From: Pelagivirga sediminicola
GTDB taxonomy: Bacteria > Pseudomonadota > Alphaproteobacteria > Rhodobacterales > Rhodobacteraceae
NCBI RefSeq assembly: GCF_003072125.1
Contig: NZ_QCYH01000002.1
Span: forward strand, 310,001 to 374,000
Reading direction: 5' to 3'
DNA length: 64,000 nt
Of this stretch, positions 17,038 to 26,499 are shown in pieces. The notes under the pieces are model-generated. The model made no database searches. It was not told where the DNA came from and worked only from the letters and a program-made list of their open reading frames with translations. The position numbers were made by a program, and so were the translations under genes. Each line of letters opens with the position of its first letter. Position 1 is the first letter of the stretch.

Positions 17038-17871
17038 TCAGTCGCGCCGGGGATCACGCGGGTAAACACCAAGGATGTTCACCTCGCTGGTGAAATAGTC
17101 CAGCTCCTCTAGGGCCAGTGCAAGATTGGCATCATCGGGGTGCCCTTCGACATCGGCGTAGAACTGCGTGGCCGAGAACGTGCCGCCCACCATGTAGGAT
17201 TCCAGCTTGGTCATGTTGACGCCGTTGGTGGCAAAGCCCCCCATCGCCTTGTAGAGCGCCGCGGGAATGTTGCGCACGGTAAAGACGAAGCTTGTCATCA
17301 TGCCCGCATCCCCGCGCCGCGTCATGTCGGGCGCCGGGGCCATCACCAGAAAGCGGGTGGTGTTGTCGCCCTCGTCCTCGATCCCGTCGGCCAGGATGTC
17401 CAGCCCGTAGATGTCCCCGGCCAGCGCGCTGGCCAGTGCGGCGGTCTGTGGCTCGGCATTCTCGGCCACCTGGCGCGCCGATCCGGCGGTATCGGCGCCG
17501 GTCACGCGCTCGATCCCGTGCGCCTCCAGGAAACCGCGGCATTGGCCCAGCAGCATGGGATGGCTCATCGCGCGGCGCACCTGCGGCAGGGACGTGCCGG
17601 GCAGGGCCAGCAGCGCGATCTTGACCCGCACGAAGGCCTCGCCGATGATATGCAGGCCGCTGCCCGGCAGCAGGTGGTGGATATCCGCCACGCGTCCGAA
17701 GGTGGAGTTTTCCACCGGAAGCATCGCCAGATCGGCCGCGCCGCTGCGCACCGCCTCGATCGCCTCCTCGAAGGTGCGGCAGGGCATTGCGGTGCTTTCG
17801 GGATAGGTCTCGCGGCAGGCCTGATGCGAATAGGCGCCGGGTTCTCCCTGAAAGGCGATGGTCTGGGGCAT
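17038..17871 (-). CDS. pheA: Prephenate dehydratase
   Basis: A 277-aa monofunctional prephenate dehydratase of phenylalanine synthesis. The catalytic domain (residues 1 to about 180) has IAFQGEPGAYSHQA, PVENSTFGRV and the diagnostic DEGDNTTRFLV with the catalytic Thr-Arg-Phe. The ACT regulatory domain follows: SFVFTVRNIPAALYKAMGGF and GVNMTKLESYM. In well-studied PheA the second ACT motif is ESRP; here it is ESYM. Start 17871 matches the family N-terminus MPQTIAFQG. It is divergent from cycM. Confidence 0.94.
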   Translation of the reverse strand: MPQTIAFQGEPGAYSHQACRETYPESTAMPCRTFEEAIEAVRSGAADLAMLPVENSTFGRVADIHHLLPGSGLHIIGEAFVRVKIALLALPGTSLPQVRRAMSHPMLLGQCRGFLEAHGIERVTGADTAGSARQVAENAEPQTAALASALAGDIYGLDILADGIEDEGDNTTRFLVMAPAPDMTRRGDAGMMTSFVFTVRNIPAALYKAMGGFATNGVNMTKLESYMVGGTFSATQFYADVEGHPDDANLALALEELDYFTSEVNILGVYPRDPRRD

Positions 17872-18014
17872 GGGGGCGATCCTTGTAATTCCGGCCCTCC
17901 GGCGGCTGAAAGCAGGGGAAGGGTGCGTCTTTTGAGCCCGGAAACTATACCTTGCGCAAGGGGAGGGGAAGCGGATAGATACGCGGCCAAAGGATATCAA
18001 ATGGAAGCGGGCAT

Positions 18015-18536
18015 ATGTTCGATACAATGACATTCACCAAGGTTGTGGGCGGTCTCTGCGGCGCCTTTCTGGTCTTCCTGCTGGGCAAATTCGTGGCCGA
18101 GGAAATGTATGCCGCACGCGTTGGCCATCACGGCGACGAAGTGGTGCAGGGGTATCTGATCGACACCGGCGGCGATGACGCGCCTGCCGAGGAAGAAGAG
18201 GGCCCGTCCTTTGAAGAGGTCTACGCCTCCGCCGATCCGGGCAAGGGCGAGCGCGTGTTTAACAAGTGCAAGGCCTGCCACAAGCTGGAGAAGGGCGAGA
18301 ATTCGACCGGCCCGTATCTTTACGGTGTTGTCGGCCGCGAGGTGGATACCGCCGAGGGCTTTGGATATTCCGGCGCGCTGGAAGAGGTCGTCGACGTCTG
18401 GACGCCCGAGCATCTGAGCGGCTTTCTCGAGAATCCGGCAGGATATGCGCCCGGCACCGCCATGGCCTTTGCCGGTCTGAAGTCTGTCGAGGATCGCGCC
18501 AACGTGATCGCGTATCTCGACAGCGTCGACGACTGA
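18015..18536 (+). CDS. cycM: Membrane-anchored cytochrome c (c552 / CycM type)
   Basis: A 173-aa class I cytochrome c with an uncleaved N-terminal membrane anchor (TKVVGGLCGAFLVFLLGKFV, residues 7-26), an acidic linker (DDAPAEEEEGPSFEEV) and one haem-binding CKACHKLEKG around residue 85 with Met ligand in APGTAMAFAGLK. This is the CycM/c552 architecture that in Paracoccus and Rhodobacter carries electrons from the bc1 complex to oxidases. It starts 143 bp from the divergent pheA and is followed by a strong terminator. Confidence 0.92.
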   Translation: MFDTMTFTKVVGGLCGAFLVFLLGKFVAEEMYAARVGHHGDEVVQGYLIDTGGDDAPAEEEEGPSFEEVYASADPGKGERVFNKCKACHKLEKGENSTGPYLYGVVGREVDTAEGFGYSGALEEVVDVWTPEHLSGFLENPAGYAPGTAMAFAGLKSVEDRANVIAYLDSVDD

Positions 18537-18565
18537 TCGGCATCCGATCCTTGCTGCAACAAATC

Positions 18566-18596
18566 AAGGGGCGCCCTGACGGGGTCGCCCCTTTTT
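18566..18596 (+). terminator. Rho-independent terminator after cycM
   Basis: AAGGGGCG and CGCCCCTT form an 8-bp stem around a 12-nt loop, followed by a T-run, 30 bp after the cycM stop. The remainder of the gap to yejA (18597-18699) contains an AGAGGAAG Shine-Dalgarno but no promoter I can fix. Confidence 0.85.
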
Positions 18597-18699
18597 CAAT
18601 GCGATGGGCCGCACCCTGCCGCCCGGCCTGCCGTCTTTCCGTGCTTGAATGTCCGGGGTCTGCTCCGGTAGCGTGCGCACAGCATCAAAGAGGAAGCCC

Positions 18700-20655
18700 A
18701 TGACCGAGCGACACACAGCCATGGCACGCGCCGCATACTCCCCTTGGATCTGTTCATCGCTCCGCGCCGCTTTGGCCGGGCTGGCGATCGCCGCGCTGGC
18801 CGCGCATGGCGCGCGGGCCCAGGACGCCGCAGAGCCCGAGGGCGACGTAATCCGCGCGCATGGCTACAGCTATTTCGGCGACCTGAAATACCCCGAGGAT
18901 TTCGCGCATTTCGACTACGTCAACCCGGACGCGCCGAAGGGCGGCGAGATCGCGCTGGATGCCTCCGGCACCTTCGACTCGATGAACCCCTATTCGCGCA
19001 AGGGCCGCGCCGGGGCCTATTCCTGGATGGTCTATGAAAGCCTTCTGGGCGACATGCCCGCCACCAGCGAGGGTCTGCCCGCCGACACCTATGGCGAGGC
19101 GTATGGCCTGCTGGCCGAAAGCCTGGAATATGACGCGGGCAAGACGTGGGTGATCTTCCACATGCGCCCCGAAGCGCGGTTTTCCGACGGAACGCCCGTC
19201 ACGGCGCATGACGTGGTGTTCTCGCACAACCTCTTTCTGGAGCAGGGGCTGCAATCCTATGCCGAGGCGGTCAAGCGCCATGTGACCGGCGCCGAGGCGC
19301 TGGACGATCACACCGTCAAGTTCACCTTCGCCGAGGGCATCTCGCGCCGCTCATTGGTGGATCAGGTGGGCGCCGTGCCGGTCTTTCCCAAGGCATGGTA
19401 CGAGGAAACCGGCGCGCGCCTGGACGAGCCACGGCTCGATGCGGCGCCGGGATCAGGGCCCTACATGCTGGACGAGGCCGAGGTGAACCGGCGCATCGTC
19501 TACAAGCGCAACCCCGATTACTGGGGCCGCGATCTGCCGATCAACGTGGGACGGCACAATTTCGATACCATCCGGATCGAGTATTTCGCCGACGACTCGG
19601 CCGCGTTCCAGGCATTCAAGGTGGGCGAATACACGTTCCGGGCCGAGACGAACTCGAAAACATGGGCGACGGGCTATGATTTTCCGGCCGTGCAGAAAGG
19701 CTGGGTCGTGCTGGAGGATCTGCCGGACGGAACGCCGCCCACGCCCTCGGGGATCGTGTTCAACCTGGGCCGCGAGACGCTGCAGGACAAGCGCGTGAGG
19801 CAGGCGATCGCGCTTGGCTTCAACTTTGAATGGACCAACGAGAGCCTGCAATACGGCCTCTTCAAGCAGCGCGAGTCCTTCGTGCAGGACACGCCCCTTC
19901 AGGCCAAGGGCGTGCCCGAAGGCAAGGAGCTGGAGCTGCTGCAAAGCCTGGGCGACGTGATCCCGCCGGAGATGCTGACCGAGCCTGCGATGGTGCCGCA
20001 CACATCCGATCCCAGCCGCCTGACGGACCGGCGCAACCTGCGCCGCGCCATGGCCCTGCTGGACGAGGCGGGCTGGCCCGTGGGTCCGGACGGCACGCGC
20101 CGCAACGCCGCGGGCGAGCCGCTGAGCCTTGAGTTTCCGATCCCGTCCTCCGGCTCGTCCACCATCGGCGCGGTGGTCGAGAACTTCATCAAGAACCTGC
20201 AGGCCATGGGGATCGAGGCCAGGATGGAAAAGATCGATCCGTCGCAATACACGCTGCGCAGCCGCGACCGCGACTATGATCTTGTCTTCGACAACTACAC
20301 CGCGTTCCTGCAGCCCGGCACCGGCCTGATGCAGCGCTTCGGCAGTCAGGAGGCCGCGTTCAGCCTGTTCAACCCCGCGGGCCTTGCCAGCCCGATGGTG
20401 GACGCGATCATCAATGCCGCGCTTGAGACGGACGATGCGGCCACGCAGGACGCCGCGCTGACCGCGCTGGACCGCGCCCTGCGATATGAGGCGTTCATGA
20501 TCCCGGTCTGGTACAACGATGCGCATTGGGTCGCCTATTGGGACATGTTCGAGCATCCCGAAACCATGCCGCCCTACGCGCTGGGCGTGCTGGATTTCTG
20601 GTGGTGGAACGCCGAGAAGGCGGCCGCGCTGAACGCTGCCGGCGCGCTGAGGTAG
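18700..20655 (+). CDS. yejA: Extracellular solute-binding protein, YejA-type peptide transporter
   Basis: A 651-aa periplasmic binding protein of the family 5 peptide-binding class. A signal peptide (hydrophobic run to [14 protein letters not shown], about residue 42) is followed by YejA-like blocks: [58 protein letters not shown] and [22 protein letters not shown]. In enteric bacteria YejABEF imports peptides, including the antibiotic microcin C. The ATG at 18700 has AGAGGAAG upstream. It is first gene of yejABEF. Confidence 0.92.
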   Translation: MTERHTAMARAAYSPWICSSLRAALAGLAIAALAAHGARAQDAAEPEGDVIRAHGYSYFGDLKYPEDFAHFDYVNPDAPKGGEIALDASGTFDSMNPYSRKGRAGAYSWMVYESLLGDMPATSEGLPADTYGEAYGLLAESLEYDAGKTWVIFHMRPEARFSDGTPVTAHDVVFSHNLFLEQGLQSYAEAVKRHVTGAEALDDHTVKFTFAEGISRRSLVDQVGAVPVFPKAWYEETGARLDEPRLDAAPGSGPYMLDEAEVNRRIVYKRNPDYWGRDLPINVGRHNFDTIRIEYFADDSAAFQAFKVGEYTFRAETNSKTWATGYDFPAVQKGWVVLEDLPDGTPPTPSGIVFNLGRETLQDKRVRQAIALGFNFEWTNESLQYGLFKQRESFVQDTPLQAKGVPEGKELELLQSLGDVIPPEMLTEPAMVPHTSDPSRLTDRRNLRRAMALLDEAGWPVGPDGTRRNAAGEPLSLEFPIPSSGSSTIGAVVENFIKNLQAMGIEARMEKIDPSQYTLRSRDRDYDLVFDNYTAFLQPGTGLMQRFGSQEAAFSLFNPAGLASPMVDAIINAALETDDAATQDAALTALDRALRYEAFMIPVWYNDAHWVAYWDMFEHPETMPPYALGVLDFWWWNAEKAAALNAAGALR

Positions 20656-20662
20656 CGCCGCG

Positions 20663-21754
20663 ATGGGAGCATATATCCTGCGGCGCCTGCTGCTGATCAT
20701 TCCGACGCTTTTCGGGATCATGGTCATCAACTTTGCCCTGGTGCAGTTCGTGCCGGGCGGCCCGGTCGAGCAGGCGATCGCCAACATGCAAGGCAAGGGC
20801 GACGTGTTCGACAGCTTTGCCGGCGGCGGCAATGACGCGGGCGCCGAGCTGGGCGCGGGCGGCGGCGAGAGCAAATATGTCGGCGCGCGCGGCCTGCCGC
20901 CCGAAATGATCGAAGAGCTGGAAAAGCAGTTCGGCCTCGACAAGCCGCCGCTCGAGCGGTTCGCGAACATGATGTGGAACTATGCCCGCTTCGATTTCGG
21001 CGAGAGCTATTTTCGCAAGATCAACGTGACCGATCTGGTGCTGGAGAAAATGCCGGTGTCGATTTCGCTTGGCCTGTGGTCGACGCTGATCGCCTACCTG
21101 ATCTCCATTCCGCTGGGCGTGGCCAAGGCGGTGCGCGACGGCAGCGCCTTCGACACCTGGACCAGCGGCGTCATCATCGTGGCCTATGCGATTCCCGCGT
21201 TCCTTTTCGCGATCATGCTGCTGGTGCTGTTCGCGGGGGGCAGCTATTGGAAGCTGTTTCCGTTGCGTGGCCTGACCTCGGACAATTTCGACCAGCTCAG
21301 CCTGATCGGCAAGGCGCTGGATTACCTGTGGCATATCGCGCTGCCGGTTCTGGCCAGCACCATCGCGGCCTTCGCCACGCTGACGCTGCTGACCAAGAAC
21401 AGCTTTCTGGACGAGGTGAAGAAGCAATACGTGATGACCGCCCGCGCCAAGGGGTTGAGCGAGCGTCAGGTGCTTTATGGCCATGTGTTCCGCAACGCGA
21501 TGCTGATCGTGATCGCGGGGTTTCCGACGGTCTTCATCGGCATCTTTTTTGGCGGGTCGGTCCTGATCGAGACGATCTTTTCGCTAGACGGGCTGGGCCG
21601 GCTGGGATTCGAGGCCGCGGTGGGCCGCGATTATCCGGTGATGTTCGGCACGCTGTTCCTGTTCGGGCTGATCGGGCTGGTGGTGAACATTTTCAGCGAT
21701 CTGATGTATGTGCTGGTCGATCCGCGCATCGACTTCGAAAAGCGGGAGGGCTGA
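20663..21754 (+). CDS. yejB: Peptide ABC transporter permease YejB
   Basis: A 363-aa inner-membrane permease. It starts [33 protein letters not shown], the standard DppB-like first membrane helix, then has a long periplasmic stretch containing a glycine/alanine-rich insert ([17 protein letters not shown]) before [18 protein letters not shown], as in YejB. Several further membrane helices and the EAA loop ([21 protein letters not shown]) that docks the ATPase follow. Start lies 7 bp after yejA. Confidence 0.93.
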   Translation: MGAYILRRLLLIIPTLFGIMVINFALVQFVPGGPVEQAIANMQGKGDVFDSFAGGGNDAGAELGAGGGESKYVGARGLPPEMIEELEKQFGLDKPPLERFANMMWNYARFDFGESYFRKINVTDLVLEKMPVSISLGLWSTLIAYLISIPLGVAKAVRDGSAFDTWTSGVIIVAYAIPAFLFAIMLLVLFAGGSYWKLFPLRGLTSDNFDQLSLIGKALDYLWHIALPVLASTIAAFATLTLLTKNSFLDEVKKQYVMTARAKGLSERQVLYGHVFRNAMLIVIAGFPTVFIGIFFGGSVLIETIFSLDGLGRLGFEAAVGRDYPVMFGTLFLFGLIGLVVNIFSDLMYVLVDPRIDFEKREG

Positions 21755-21758
21755 CGCG

Positions 21759-22865
21759 ATGGCCCTGTCGCCGCTCAACCAGCGCCGCTGGCGCAATTTC
21801 CGCCGCAACCGGCGCGCGTTCTGGTCGCTGCTGCTCTTTGCCGTGGTGTTCGGGCTGAGCCTGTTTGCCGAGTTTCTGGCGAATGACAAGCCGATCCTGG
21901 TGCAGTATCGCGGCGAGTTTTATGCGCCGATCTTCAGGTTCTATCCCGAGACGGAATTCGGCGGTGATTTCAGGACCGAAGCGATCTACCGCGATCCCGA
22001 AGTGCGCTGCCTGATCGCGTCGGGCGGGCTGGATGCGTGTTTCGACGACCCCGAAGGCGTGATCGCGCAGGCCGAAACCGGCGAGGTTGACGGCATGCCG
22101 GTCGAGGCGGGCTGGGCGATCTGGCCGCCGATCCCCTACAGCTATGACACGCCCGTGGACCGGCCCGGCGCGGCACCGCTGCCGCCCAATGCGCAGAACA
22201 TTCTGGGCACGGACAACACCAAGCGCGATGTGCTGGCGCGGGTGATCTACGGCTTTCGCCTGTCGGTGCTGTTCACGCTGATCGTCACGACGCTGGCATC
22301 CATCATCGGCATCGCGGCGGGCGCGGTGCAGGGCTATTTCGGCGGCTGGCTGGATCTGACATTTCAGCGCTTCATCGAGATCTGGGCCGCGACGCCGCAG
22401 CTGTATGTCATCATCATCCTGTTTGCGATCCTGCCGCGGGGCTTTTGGCTGCTGGTGGCGATCACGGTGCTGTTTGGCTGGATGGCATTGGTGGGCGTGG
22501 TGCGCGCCGAATTCCTGCGCGCGCGCAACCTGGAATACGTCCGCGCGGCCAAGGCGCTGGGCGTCAGCAACGGGCGGATCATGTTCCGGCACATGCTGCC
22601 CAACGCGATGGTTGCGACGCTGACCATGCTGCCCTTTGTCATCACCGGCACGATCAGCTTGCTGGCCGGCCTCGATTTTCTGGGCTTTGGCCTGCCGTCG
22701 TCGTCGCCGTCGCTGGGGGAATTGACGCTTCAGGCGAAAAACAACCTTCAGGCGCCGTGGCTGGCCTTCACCGCGTTCTTTGCCTTTGCGATCATGCTGT
22801 CGCTGCTGGTCTTCATCTTCGAGGGCGTGCGCGATGCGTTCGACCCCAGAAAGACGTTTCAATGA
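21759..22865 (+). CDS. yejE: Peptide ABC transporter permease YejE
   Basis: A 368-aa inner-membrane permease partner of YejB. It begins with MALSPLNQRRWRNFRRNRRAFWSLLLFAVVFGLSLFAE in pieces (a basic tail, then a first helix), has a large periplasmic loop (YRGEFYAPIFRFYPETEFGGDF) typical of YejE, the NILGTDNTKRDVLARVIYGFR block, and the EAA loop (VRAAKALGVSNGRIMFRHMLP). The ATG sits 4 bp after the yejB stop; its own stop overlaps yejF (ATGA). Confidence 0.93.
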   Translation: MALSPLNQRRWRNFRRNRRAFWSLLLFAVVFGLSLFAEFLANDKPILVQYRGEFYAPIFRFYPETEFGGDFRTEAIYRDPEVRCLIASGGLDACFDDPEGVIAQAETGEVDGMPVEAGWAIWPPIPYSYDTPVDRPGAAPLPPNAQNILGTDNTKRDVLARVIYGFRLSVLFTLIVTTLASIIGIAAGAVQGYFGGWLDLTFQRFIEIWAATPQLYVIIILFAILPRGFWLLVAITVLFGWMALVGVVRAEFLRARNLEYVRAAKALGVSNGRIMFRHMLPNAMVATLTMLPFVITGTISLLAGLDFLGFGLPSSSPSLGELTLQAKNNLQAPWLAFTAFFAFAIMLSLLVFIFEGVRDAFDPRKTFQ

Positions 22866-24451
22866 GCCTTCTGGAAGTCGAGAACCTGACCATCGCCTTT
22901 CGGCAGGATGGCCAGACGGCGCAGGCCGTCAAGGGCGTCAGCTTTACCGTGGATCGGGGCGAGACGGTGGCGCTGGTGGGCGAATCGGGGTCCGGCAAAT
23001 CGGTCACGGCGCTGTCGACCGTGTCGCTCCTGGGCGATTCGGCCGAAGTGGGCGGATCTGTGCGCTATGACGGGCAGGAGATGATCGGCGCGCCCGCGCG
23101 GCTGCTGCGCAAGGTGCGCGGCAATGACATCAGCTTCATTTTTCAGGAGCCGATGACATCGCTCAACCCGCTTCATACACTGGAGCGGCAGCTGGCAGAA
23201 TCGCTGGAGCTGCATCAGGGGCTGAAGGGTGAGGCGGCGCGGACGCGCATCATCGAGCTGTTGGGCGAGGTGGGCATACGTGACGCCGAATCGCGGCTGG
23301 ACGCCTATCCCCATCAGCTTTCGGGCGGACAGCGGCAGCGCGTGATGATCGCGATGGCACTGGCGAACAAGCCCGACATCCTGATCGCGGACGAGCCGAC
23401 GACGGCGCTGGACGTGACCATTCAGGCGCAGATCCTCGATCTGCTGGCGGATCTCAAGAGCCGCGACATGGGGATGCTGTTCATCACCCACGACCTGACC
23501 ATCGTGCGCCGCATCGCCGACAAGGTCTGCGTGATGAAGGACGGCGAGATCGTCGAGGCGGGCGCGACGGGCGAGGTGTTCGCCAACCCGCAGCACGCCT
23601 ATACGCGCAAATTGCTGAACGCCCATGCCGTGGGCCGGCCCGATCCGGTGCCGCAGGATGCGCCGGTCGTGGCGCAGACGGAAAATCTGCGCGTGTGGTT
23701 TCCCATTCAGAAGGGGTTCCTGAAAAAGACCGTCGGCCACGTGAAGGCGGTGAACGATGCCAGCCTGACCGTCCGCGCGGGCGAGACCCTGGGCATCGTC
23801 GGCGAGAGCGGATCGGGCAAGACCACGCTGGCGCTGGCGATCATGCGGCTGATCGGCTCGGACGGGCGCATCACCTTCATGGGCGAGGATGTGAATGGCT
23901 GGTCCGTGCGCCAGCTGCGGCGCCACCGCGCCGACATGCAGATCGTGTTTCAGGATCCCTACGGCAGCCTCAGCCCGCGCATGACCTGCGCCGAGATCAT
24001 CGCCGAGGGGCTTGGCGTGCACGGCACGCGCGGCAGCGGCAAGTCCAGGCGCGATCTGGTTGCCGAGGTGCTGGACGAGGTCGAGCTGCCGCGCAGCGCG
24101 ATGGACCGCTATCCGCACGAGTTTTCCGGTGGCCAGCGCCAGCGCATCGCGATCGCCCGCGCCATGATCCTGCGCCCGCGCCTTTTGGTTCTGGACGAGC
24201 CGACAAGCGCGCTGGACATGACCGTGCAGGTTCAGATCGTCGAGCTTTTGCGCCGCCTGCAGGTGAAATACGGGCTGGCCTATCTCTTCATCAGCCATGA
24301 TCTGACGGTCGTGCGCGCCATGAGCCACAAGATCATCGTGATGAAGCAGGGCGACGTGATCGAGGCGGGCAGCGCCGACGATCTTTTCGAGCGCCCGCAG
24401 ACGGACTATGCGCGCAGCCTGCTGCGCGCGGCGCTGGACCCGGCGGGTTAG
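22862..24451 (+). CDS. yejF: Peptide ABC transporter ATP-binding protein YejF (double ATPase)
   Basis: A 529-aa fused ATPase powering YejBE. Two complete nucleotide-binding domains are visible: Walker A GESGSGKS (about residue 42) and GESGSGKTT (about residue 320), signature motifs [15 protein letters not shown] and [15 protein letters not shown], and Walker [13 protein letters not shown] and [12 protein letters not shown]. Length and duplication match DppDF-type fusions such as YejF. Its ATG overlaps the yejE stop. It ends the yejABEF operon; no clear terminator was seen in the following 169 bp. Confidence 0.94.
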   Translation: MSLLEVENLTIAFRQDGQTAQAVKGVSFTVDRGETVALVGESGSGKSVTALSTVSLLGDSAEVGGSVRYDGQEMIGAPARLLRKVRGNDISFIFQEPMTSLNPLHTLERQLAESLELHQGLKGEAARTRIIELLGEVGIRDAESRLDAYPHQLSGGQRQRVMIAMALANKPDILIADEPTTALDVTIQAQILDLLADLKSRDMGMLFITHDLTIVRRIADKVCVMKDGEIVEAGATGEVFANPQHAYTRKLLNAHAVGRPDPVPQDAPVVAQTENLRVWFPIQKGFLKKTVGHVKAVNDASLTVRAGETLGIVGESGSGKTTLALAIMRLIGSDGRITFMGEDVNGWSVRQLRRHRADMQIVFQDPYGSLSPRMTCAEIIAEGLGVHGTRGSGKSRRDLVAEVLDEVELPRSAMDRYPHEFSGGQRQRIAIARAMILRPRLLVLDEPTSALDMTVQVQIVELLRRLQVKYGLAYLFISHDLTVVRAMSHKIIVMKQGDVIEAGSADDLFERPQTDYARSLLRAALDPAG

Positions 24452-24620
24452 AAGCGCGCGCTGCGGCGGAAATGCGCGGAATCGTGGCTGCGCGAGTGGT
24501 GCATACGCGCCCGGTTGGCGCCGCTTGCGCGCGCCATCAGTTGTATTCCCTCGGCCCCCGCTCTAACTTCAATGGGTGAACAGAGACCCATATCGGCCAC
24601 GGCCGAAGAAAAAGCGCGCC

Positions 24621-25364
24621 ATGCCCCTAGATCCGATGACCGAAATTCCCCCGGAGTGCGACGGATGCCCCATTCGCCACCGCGCTGTCTGTGCGCGGTG
24701 CAACGCGGCGGAGTTGGAAGAACTGGACCGGATAAAATACTATCGCAGTTTCCAGGCGGGCCAGACTGTCATCTGGTCGGGCGACCGCATGGATTTCGTC
24801 GGCTCGGTCGTCTCGGGCATCGCCACGCTGACGCAAACGATGGAGGACGGGCGCACGCAGATGGTCGGTCTGCTGCTGCCCAGCGATTTCGTCGGCCGTC
24901 CGGGCCGGAACGAGGCGGCCTATGATGTCATCGCGACCACCGATCTGGTCATGTGCTGTTTCCGCAAACGCCCGTTCGAGCAGGTCATTCAGGACACGCC
25001 GCGCATCTCGCAAAGGCTGCTGGAGATGACGCTGGACGAGTTGGACGCCGCGCGCGAATGGATGCTGGTGCTGGGCCGCAAGACCGCGCGCGAGAAGATC
25101 GCATCGCTTCTGGCGATCATCGCGCGGCGCAGCGCGCTGGCCAGTTCTACCGGGCCTTTCGGCATGGTGGACTTTGATCTGCCGCTGACGCGCGAGGCGA
25201 TGTCGGACTATCTGGGCCTGACGCTGGAGACGGTCAGCCGCCAGATTTCCGCGCTGAAGCGTGACGGGGTGATCGAGCTTGGGAGCAAACGGCATGTCGT
25301 CGTGCCGGATTTCGCCAGGCTTCTGGCCGAGGCGGGCGACGATTCTGAGGTGCTGGCCCACTGA
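24621..25364 (+). CDS. fnrL: FnrL, oxygen-sensing Crp/Fnr family regulator
   Basis: A 247-aa transcription factor. Near its N-terminus is a cysteine cluster (ECDGCPIRHRAVCARC) expected to hold an oxygen-labile [4Fe-4S] cluster with an additional cysteine in VMCCFRKRPF. The cNMP-like beta-roll follows, then the dimer helix (RLLEMTLDELDAAREWM) and the helix-turn-helix LTREAMSDYLGLTLETVSRQ, whose E-x-x-S-R recognises TTGAT half-sites. ATG 24621 (MPLDPMTEIPPEC) is preferred over an in-frame ATG at 24576. It sits next to uspA and the cco genes, and three perfect FNR boxes occur in that locus. Confidence 0.92.
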   Translation: MPLDPMTEIPPECDGCPIRHRAVCARCNAAELEELDRIKYYRSFQAGQTVIWSGDRMDFVGSVVSGIATLTQTMEDGRTQMVGLLLPSDFVGRPGRNEAAYDVIATTDLVMCCFRKRPFEQVIQDTPRISQRLLEMTLDELDAAREWMLVLGRKTAREKIASLLAIIARRSALASSTGPFGMVDFDLPLTREAMSDYLGLTLETVSRQISALKRDGVIELGSKRHVVVPDFARLLAEAGDDSEVLAH

Positions 25365-25420
25365 CGCGCAGGCGCGCGTGTCGGGGCCCGCGCCGAATGT
25401 CTTGCGCGCCGCCGCCATTC

Positions 25421-26260
25421 TCACCGCGCCATGAACAGCGGGATACGGGTTTGCTCCAGCAGGTTGCGCGTGGCGCCGCCGAACATGGCTTCGCGCAGGC
25501 GCGAGTGGCCATAGGCGCCCAGCACCATCAGGTCCGCATCCATGTCCACCGCATGGCGAAGCAGCACGTCCGACACGCGCGGCATGCTGCGCGCCAGCAC
25601 GTCGATCTCCACGCGCATTCCGTGCCGGGCCAGGAATTGCGACACGCGCCCGCCGGGGTCCGAGCGCTCGGGGCCGTGCACCGGCGGATCGACGATGACG
25701 ACATTGACCGTTTCGGCCTCGGCCAGGATGGGCAGGGCGCCGCGCACCGCGCTCATCGCCTCGAAACTGTCGTTCCAGGCGATCATGATCCGCTTGGGCT
25801 TGGGCGGCATCTGGATATCTTCGGGAATGATCAGCGCAGGCAGGCGGCCGTTGAAAAGACATGCCTCGGCCGCCGCCTCCACCTCGCCCCCGGCGCCGGT
25901 TGCGTAGGGGCGCGGCAGCACGGCCAGATCGCCATACCGGGCCTCGGCCCCGATGCGGCGGCCCATGTCGGCCATCGGCGCGACCTCGATGAAGCTGGAC
26001 CAGTGCACATCGGTGCCTTGCATGTGCTGCGTCACCGCCGCGCGGATTTCGGCCGCCTGATCCTGCGCGCGGGCGAGGCACTGCTCGACCAGCGCGGCCG
26101 AGGCGGAGGCGTGGAAATATCCGATCTGCGACGCATCGACGCCCAGGCACATGATATCCATATGAGCGTCATGCTTGCGCGCCAGCACCGTCGCCGCGTC
26201 CAGCGCCGGAGCGATCAGCGCGGGGTCGGTGAGCACCGTAAAGAGGGATTTCAATGGCAT
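25421..26260 (-). CDS. Universal stress protein (UspA family)
   Basis: A 279-aa cytosolic stress protein with two Usp-like halves. The C-terminal half shows the ATP-binding pattern G-x2-G-x9-G(S/T) as GAYGHSRLREAMFGGATRN, while the N-terminal half is divergent. Members of this double type lie between fnrL and the cbb3 genes in Rhodobacterales. It is convergent with fnrL and divergent from ccoN; the more distant of two FNR boxes (26356-26369) is about 100 bp upstream of its start, so low-oxygen induction is plausible (inferred). Confidence 0.9.
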   Translation of the reverse strand: MPLKSLFTVLTDPALIAPALDAATVLARKHDAHMDIMCLGVDASQIGYFHASASAALVEQCLARAQDQAAEIRAAVTQHMQGTDVHWSSFIEVAPMADMGRRIGAEARYGDLAVLPRPYATGAGGEVEAAAEACLFNGRLPALIIPEDIQMPPKPKRIMIAWNDSFEAMSAVRGALPILAEAETVNVVIVDPPVHGPERSDPGGRVSQFLARHGMRVEIDVLARSMPRVSDVLLRHAVDMDADLMVLGAYGHSRLREAMFGGATRNLLEQTRIPLFMAR

Positions 26261-26355
26261 TACGCTCTCCTTGTGCGGTATTCATGCAAACGGCGGTGCG
26301 GCATCGGCAGGCCCCCGGTATCGCGACAGCCTAACATGGCGCTGGATGGCACGAC

Positions 26356-26369
26356 TTGATCCGCGTCAA
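26356..26369. promoter_or_regulatory. FNR box 1 (uspA side)
   Basis: TTGAT-CCGC-GTCAA is a perfect FNR/FnrL box (TTGA-N6-TCAA core). Its centre is 102 bp from the uspA start. With the usual -41.5 spacing, transcription leftward would start near 26321, giving a roughly 60-nt uspA leader. Confidence 0.85.
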
Positions 26370-26387
26370 AGTACCGCCGTTGCACCC

Positions 26388-26401
26388 TTGATGCAGATCA
26401 A
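26388..26401. promoter_or_regulatory. FNR box 2 (ccoN side)
   Basis: TTGAT-GCAG-ATCAA is a perfect FNR box centred 106 bp upstream of the ccoN ATG. At -41.5 spacing, transcription would begin near 26436, and a GATACC hexamer at 26424-26429 falls at the -10 position. It is 32 bp centre-to-centre (three helical turns) from box 1. Confidence 0.88.
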
Positions 26402-26499
26402 GGATTACGGCAGTTGAGCACGCGATACCCACGGGGTCTGAGCGCGCACGAAGAGATTCGTTGTGCGATTCGCATGGACGAAGGACGAAGGGACCGACA

